Program-made: the position numbers and the translations under genes
Shown here: positions 58,955 through 64,000 of the stretch, one piece after another
Numbering within the stretch: the stretch's first letter is position 1
How the letters are laid out: each line of letters starts with the position of its first letter
Assembly: GCF_030272615.1 (NCBI RefSeq)
Contig: NC_081412.1
Coordinates: forward strand, 694,470,083-694,534,082
DNA length: 64,000 bases
Reading direction: 5' to 3'
Source of the DNA: Cryptomeria japonica
Taxonomy: Eukaryota; Streptophyta; Pinopsida; Cupressales; Cupressaceae
The notes under the pieces: generated by a model
The model's database searches: none
Told to the model about the DNA's origin: nothing
Seen by the model: only the letters and a program-made list of their open reading frames with translations

Positions 58955-59335
58955 AAAAATGTCCTGAAAAAATCTCTAAAAAAATTGAAAAATGTCCTAA
59001 AATAATTCAAAAAAATTGAAAAATGTCCTAAGATAAAATCATAAAAAAAAAAAAATCATAAAATGTTCTTGAAAAAAGTCTCTTAAAAAAAAAAATCAAA
59101 TAATGTCCTGAAAAAAAAAAAAATAAAAAAAAAAAAATCAAATAAAGTCCAGAAATAATCCAAAAAAAAATCAAATAATGTCCTGAAAAAAAAAATAATC
59201 CAAAAAAAAAATCGAATAATGTCCTGAAAAAATTGAAAAAAAAAAATTGAAAAAAAAGTCCTGAAAAAATATCTAAAAATTAAAAAAAATGAAAATCCCT
59301 AAAAATCATAAAATGTCCTGAAAAAATGAACACAA
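58955..59335 (+). repeat. A-rich degenerate tandem array (TGTCCTGAAAAA...AATC units)
   Basis: About ten units of roughly 40 bp, each with a TGTCCT(G) core in long A tracts. Probably expanded by slippage. Confidence 0.75.
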
Positions 59336-60126
59336 AAACATTTCAAAACATTAAAATCCAGTTTTTTTTCATCTCTAACTGTCCTCTGTTTCATTTTCTT
59401 CTTACTAACATTTCTTCCGTCAGTTCGGATATTCAGTTCGGTCTAGTGCTCCGATTTCCCCAAATACATATGCTGCATCCTGCATTCATTGGTTAGTACA
59501 TTTGCATTACATCAAGCATTTTATCCATTTCATATTATCAATGCATCAAAAACACATAAAAAAAATATATCCATACATGTTCCACAATTCATACATCAAC
59601 AGTGCATAAGTCATCCATACATGGAAAATAACATCAGTCATCATACATTGCATCCCATCATATCGATGCATATCATATCATATGTCAAAATAATATCGGA
59701 GTACAAAATTGGACTATCTGTCCTAAGTATGGCCTGCAGGCTGACTATATAATGTCAAACTACATAATGTCCACTGTCTGTCATAAGGAGCACATGCCTC
59801 TATCGCTAGGTTCTCCCTCTATCCTCCTCATCCCTACCATGTCTCAAGTCCTGCTAATATATCTTTGTCCGTGCTTCTGAGTCTATGTCGTAACATGAAG
59901 TAGTCAGGTCAGTTCTCCCGCGTGATCAACGGATACTGTCGACTCTGCATTACAATTGGGGCAAATTTTGTCAGTTTTAGGGTTTGCTCCTACGGGTTGC
60001 ATTTCCTCATTTTCATGTCCAAATCAGGGTGTTTTTCATCTAATCTGACCTATCCTACCCTTATCCCCCCTTTTTCTGATCATTTGCATGTCATTTTGAC
60101 CAAAACTAGGGTTTTCAGCGCACAAT

Positions 60127-60300
60127 TGCGCCTGTGTCAGAGAACCTGCGCCTGTGTCAGGTAACTTGCGCTTGTGTCTTCCTACACAAGCGCAGAAGAC
60201 ATGACACAAGCGCAGAATTAGACTACACAAGCGCAGAAGACCTCACACAAGCGCAGAAGACCTTACACAAGCGCAAAAGACCCTACACAAGCTCAGAAGT
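60127..60300 (+). repeat. bidirectional GCGCTTGTGT array near the F 3' end
   Basis: Three forward units (GCGCCTGTGT, GCGCCTGTGT, GCGCTTGTGT), then six reverse-complement units (ACACAAGCGCAGAAG types), each about 20 bp. At the turn, 60168-60177 and 60184-60193 form a perfect 10-bp stem with a 6-nt loop. Confidence 0.88.
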
Positions 60301-60816
60301 TAGTTTCTGTATCCCTTGTGGGCCCCGCAATGTCCCGCAAGCAAGTCAAATTCATGAAATTGAAAACATGGGTTTTTGAGATACATATCGCTGCTCCCAC
60401 ATCATCCGGTCATTTGTACGTGGGTACACATTCTTCGAGGTGATCTACCATTTGAATGTTCGCCATCTCTCTGCAAGTGTCCTTTTCCAGAGCAACAAAT
60501 CCTCTTCTTGGGCTAGTGCAAATGAACAATTTTCACTCTCTTGGTCCAATTTATAGATCTTTGTCAGTGCATAGATGGACGTGTGTCCTCTCCATCTTAT
60601 GTTGATTGCGGTCTTGTGCACCTTAAATTGCTTGTCCTTCATGTCTCCGATCTCCGATTGTCAGTCCGTTCGATCCTATCATTTTTATCGATCAATTGGC
60701 CTCTTTTTTTGCATGTTTCCGGCCAATTCCTCAAGGGGGCATGCATATGTCATTGTCATTGTCTGGGGCATTTTCATTATTGTTCTTTGAAACAACGCTT
60801 AAAATCGCATTGTCTC

Positions 60817-60830
60817 AAAGAGGGGCAAAA
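60817..60830 (+). other. polypurine tract of element F
   Basis: AAAGAGGGGCAAAA immediately before the 3' LTR start at 60831; it fixes the element's orientation as plus. Confidence 0.8.
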
Positions 60831-62458
60831 TGTAGACACCTAAAAATGGTCAATGCTTGCGGAGTCATACTTTAACATTTGCGCATTGCCTCATTTTAGG
60901 TTTTTGCGTTGCATTAACATTTCTCCTATGTCACGTACTTGGTTTTTATCATTTGCGAACATCGAGTCATTCTTCTACATTCTTCATTTATCTCGCTCTC
61001 GAATTTGGTCTTGTCGACAACATTATCCAGTCATGATTTTAATCGATCTTATCCTATTACATCAATGTGCGTGCTTATTTGTTATCATTTTGGACATCGT
61101 CAATCCTAATTAGGGTTTTGTCCTCCTGTCAATCTTGCGATCGATTTGTCATCGATCATTGTCCTCTTATCAATCTTGTCGATTTATCATCAATCCTTCA
61201 ATCTTGTCCTCTTAACGATCGATTTGTCATCAATCGTTGTCATGTTCGATCTTGTCATTTCGCGATCAATTTGTCATTGATCATGGTCATTTTCAATATT
61301 GTCGTTTTGCAATCTATTTTGTCATCGATTCTTGTCCTCTTGTCAATCTTGTCATTTGGCGATCGATTTGTCATCGATTGTTGTCTATCTCAATTATGTC
61401 AATTTGGATCAATTTGTCATTGTTCCTCGTCAATTGGCGTATTTATTAATCAAATCATTTATCACATTGGTCATTTATCAATCCAAAATCAAATCGAATC
61501 GAATCAATTATCTTTCATCAAGACCTAATTCATCTTCTAGGGTTTCATGATTTAATCATTTAACCTTGTGTGTGTCATTTCTTCCTTTAGGATTAATAAA
61601 TTGTTTATTTATCCTAAGTCTTCTCATTGCAATTAAATGTTCATTTAACTGGCTAATTATTCCTCTTTTTGAATTAATTAATAAATGATAAATTATTAAT
61701 TAATTTACCTAATTTCTAATTTTCATCAGATTTCTTAATTCCTAAATTCCTCATTTTCTAATTTCTTAATTTTCTAATTCCTAATTTCAATTTCCTCCTA
61801 TTTCTCTCCTAAATTCATGGAAATGCCATGTCAATTTGTCATAAATTTGTCATAATTGACAATCAATCAATTTTGACATAGAAGTTGTCATAATTTGTCA
61901 TAATTTGTCATAATTGACAATCAATCAATTCTTGACATAGAAATTTGTCATAAATTGTCATAATTTCTTGACATAGAATTCGTCATAAATTGTCATAAAT
62001 ATTTGCATAGCAATTTGTCATAGACATGTCATAATTTTGCTATTCTTGATTTGAATTTCCATTCGAATCACTATCATGCTAATTTGTTCATCTCTCCAAT
62101 TCTTCTATAAATTGGATGATCTTCATCAATCAAGGCTAATTGGTAATTGGTAATTGATAATCAGGCTATCGAATCTAAGCTTCTAGTACTCTTGATCAAT
62201 AATCCCGTCTACTTGCTTTCAATTGTGTGTGCACTTGTAGGTGAGATCCACAACTATTTGGAGAGGAAAGAAGAACAATGGAGCCACGTGGAAGGAGCAT
62301 TCAAATCGTCATCTGGTTTGCATAATCATTAGTTTTGTATGCTTTATTTTCATGTCTCTATTGAATGTGTCTTAGGATAGATTCATTGCAATGAATGCAC
62401 TTGTGATTGATGAATATGTTTATCTTGCTTGTGATGATTTCCTATTTCCTAACGTACA
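60831..62458 (+). repeat. 3' LTR of element F (1,628 bp)
   Basis: Same length as the 5' LTR, with scattered substitutions. Ends CTAACGTACA, followed by the TSD TATAT. Confidence 0.95.
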
Positions 62459-62777
62459 TATATAATACCTCAGAATTAGGATTTGTGTCCTCAAGTGGTA
62501 TGTCCATGCTCTCACTAGCCGATTGATTGTCAGTAGTAACTACCAATGGAGTATCTAGAGGTGGTGGGGATAAGTTGTCTATTATTTTTATGCTGGGTGG
62601 TCCACCAACCTTTCCTTTTCCCTTATCCTTTTGATATACCTTGATGGGTTTAGGGCTTCAATACTCTTCCTACTTTTCCTTCTCTACAAGGAATATGTCC
62701 CATACATTAGCTATTTCTTCTATTACCTCATTCACTCTCCCTACCATTAGTGCTACATACTGGTGAGTAGTTGAAAA
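62459..62777 (-). pseudogene. element G ORF2, segment between two F-family insertions
   Basis: The minus strand reads an open Pro/Lys/Asp-rich sequence (VNEVIEEIANVWDIF, KGKGKVGGPPSIKIIDNL, PLEDTNPNSEVL) with two stops. It continues in frame into 51402-50486 once F and one TATAT copy are removed. Upstream G sequence lies beyond the second F-type LTR, outside the window. It corresponds in position to the low-complexity linker before the coiled coil of E ORF2. Confidence 0.6.
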
Positions 62778-64000
62778 TGTAGACACCTAAAAATGGTCAA
62801 CGCTTGCGGAGTCATATTTTAACATTTGCGCATTGCCTCATTTTAGGTTTTTGCGTTGCATTAACATTTCTCCTATGTCACGCACTTTGTCTTTATCATT
62901 TGTGAGCATCGAGTCATTCTTCTACATTCTTCATTTATCTCGCTCTCGAATTTGGTCTTGTCGACAACACTATCCAATCATGATTTTGATCGATTTTATC
63001 CTATTGCATCAATGTGCGTGCTAATTTCTTATCATTTTGGACATCGTCAATCCTAATTAGGCTTTTGTCCTCTTATCGATTTGTCATCGGTCGTTGTCAT
63101 TTTCAATCTTGTCATTTTGCGATCAATTTGTCATCGGTCATTGTCATGTTCAATCTTGTCATTTTGCGATCGATTTGTCATCGATCGTGGTCATTTTAAA
63201 TCTTGTCATCTTGCAATCTATTTTGTCATCAATCCTTGTCCTTTTGTCAATTTTGTCATTTTGCGATCATTTCGCTATCGATCATTGTCTGTCACAATTA
63301 TGTCAATTTGGATCAATTTGTCATTGTTCCTCGTCAATTGGCGCATTTATCAAATCATTTATCACATTGATCATTTATCAATCCAAAATCAAAATCATGA
63401 TCGACATTAATTATCTTCAATCAAGACCTAATTGTCATCCTCGCATTGCTAATTCACCTTCTAGGGTTTTGTGATTTAGTCATTTAACCTTGTTTATCAT
63501 TTTCTTCCTTTAGGATTAATAAATTACTTATTTATCCTAAGTCTTCTCATTGCAATTAAATGTTCATTTAATTGGCTAATTATTCCTCTTTGTGAATTAA
63601 TTAATAAATGACAAATTATTAATTAATTTACCTAATTTCTAATTTCCATCAAATTTTCCTAATTTCAAATTCCTAATTTTCATCAATTTCAATTTTCTAA
63701 TTTTCTAATTTCCTAATTTCAAATTCCTCCTATTTCTCTCCTAAATTCATGGAAATGACATAGAAATTTGTCATAATTTTTCATAATTGACAATCAATCA
63801 ATTCTTGACATAGAAATTTGTCATAAATTGTCATAAATTCTTGACATAGAATTTGTCATAAATTGTCGTAAATCTTTGCATAGCAATTTGTCATAGACAT
63901 GTCATAATTTTTCTATTCTTGATTTGAATTTCCATTCGAATCACTATCATGCTAATTTGTTCATCTCTCCAATTCTTCTATAAATTGGATGATCTTCTTC
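62778..64000 (+). repeat. F-family LTR, second copy (cut by window end)
   Basis: Starts TGTAGACACC and follows the F LTR to beyond its TATA box. It has several internal indels in the repeat zones (for example a shorter GTCATCGATCG zone at 63070-63290) and more substitutions than F1/F2 show with each other, so it is a separate, more diverged insertion. Whether it is a solo LTR or the start of a full element cannot be told. The preceding 5 bp (GAAAA) would be its TSD. Confidence 0.85.

Larger units (their letters stand above)
57974..60830 (+). other. 3' non-coding tail of element F
   Basis: 2.86 kb without a supported gene. In order: poly(A)-type runs (58077-58092, 58157-58200); a 26-bp direct repeat TGRTGAAAACCTGRCAAAC (58221-58246, 58261-58286); two CTTGGGGGCA/CTGGGGGCA blocks (58320-58330, 58913-58921); an A-rich array with TGTCCTGAAAAA units (58955-59335); the GCGCTTGTGT inverted array (60127-60300); and the PPT. 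The frames translated from the A-runs (poly-Phe/Lys) are artefacts. Confidence 0.65.
51403..62458 (+). mobile_element. element F: complete LTR retrotransposon without pol
   Basis: 11,056 bp with perfect TSD TATAT (51398-51402 and 62459-62463). LTRs 51403-53030 and 60831-62458 are each 1,628 bp and about 98 percent alike by eye, making F the youngest insertion here. The interior holds a 2.1-kb leader, one 945-codon frame and a 2.9-kb non-coding tail. No RT, integrase, protease or RNase H is seen in any frame. The TGTAGACACC LTR start and CTTGGGGGCA/CTGGGGGCA blocks in the tail resemble plant Ty3 (Tat/Athila-like) elements, so a Ty3 helper is more likely than a copia one (inference). Confidence 0.9.

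Noticed and set aside
60184-60300. Regular short repeats resembling a CRISPR array
   Set aside because: Units are about 20 bp with 5-10 bp variable gaps, no unique spacers of constant length, no cas genes, and the sequence is plant retrotransposon DNA. They are better explained as an inverted tandem array of the GCGCTTGTGT motif.

Overview
The window is repetitive plant nuclear DNA, made almost entirely of nested retrotransposons. I found no host gene, tRNA or rRNA gene. The mix points to a large, retrotransposon-rich plant genome, and a gymnosperm is my best guess (inference). It includes Ty1/copia elements primed by initiator-Met tRNA, a Ty3 element of the Tat type with about 4.1-kb LTRs, pol-less LTR elements, and a plant L1-like LINE. 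All coding regions carry stops, frameshifts or deletions, many of them C-to-T/G-to-A type changes expected from old methylated repeats.

Layout, left to right. (1) 1-3699: 5' part of a minus-strand copia element (A). It sits in the 3' end of a second minus-strand copia element C (3700-10779, 5' LTR 8958-10779). C in turn sits in the second ORF of a pol-less element D (10780-13384 onward). (2) 13386-21390: a complete pol-less element E, with two 1.1-kb LTRs, a gag-like ORF1 and a roughly 1,100-codon ORF2 of unknown function. It lies in the LTR of D and is flanked by a 203-bp duplication instead of a 5-bp one. (3) 21734-22111: an AT-rich fragment beginning TGTAGACACC, then the 5' half of a plus-strand LINE (to 24313). 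(4) 24314-46311: a 22-kb Ty3/Tat element H (minus strand) inserted in the LINE endonuclease reading frame, TSD GGGCA/AGGCA. Its left LTR is split by copia element B (27606-33927, TSD GTTAG/GTTAA). The right LTR still shows the unoccupied site of B. (5) 46312-49497: the rest of the LINE (endonuclease end, RT, RVT zinc-binding tail). (6) 49503-51402 and 62459-62777: a further pol-less element G related to D and E. It is split by plus-strand element F (51403-62458, TSD TATAT, two 1,628-bp LTRs) and by another F-family LTR (62778 to window end).

Relative order of insertion follows from the nesting: LINE before H before B; D before both E and C; C before A; G before F and the second F copy. F is the youngest by LTR similarity (about 2 percent differences by eye). 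B and E LTR pairs differ by roughly 7 percent by eye.

The most unusual material is the pol-less families. D, E and G share a coiled-coil, CCHC-knuckle gag-like ORF1 and/or a conserved ORF2 that I cannot assign. They carry the same initiator-Met primer-binding site and LTR-end block as the copia elements, so they probably use copia enzymes in trans. The gag of copia C has the same coiled-coil plus multi-knuckle design and is a candidate helper. F is a different pol-less design: one 945-codon Pro/Ser/Gln-rich frame and leader/tail repeats that form inverted arrays. Around the polypurine tract of B, G and E, an inverted repeat pairs the pre-PPT sequence with the start of U3, with different but complementary sequence in different families.
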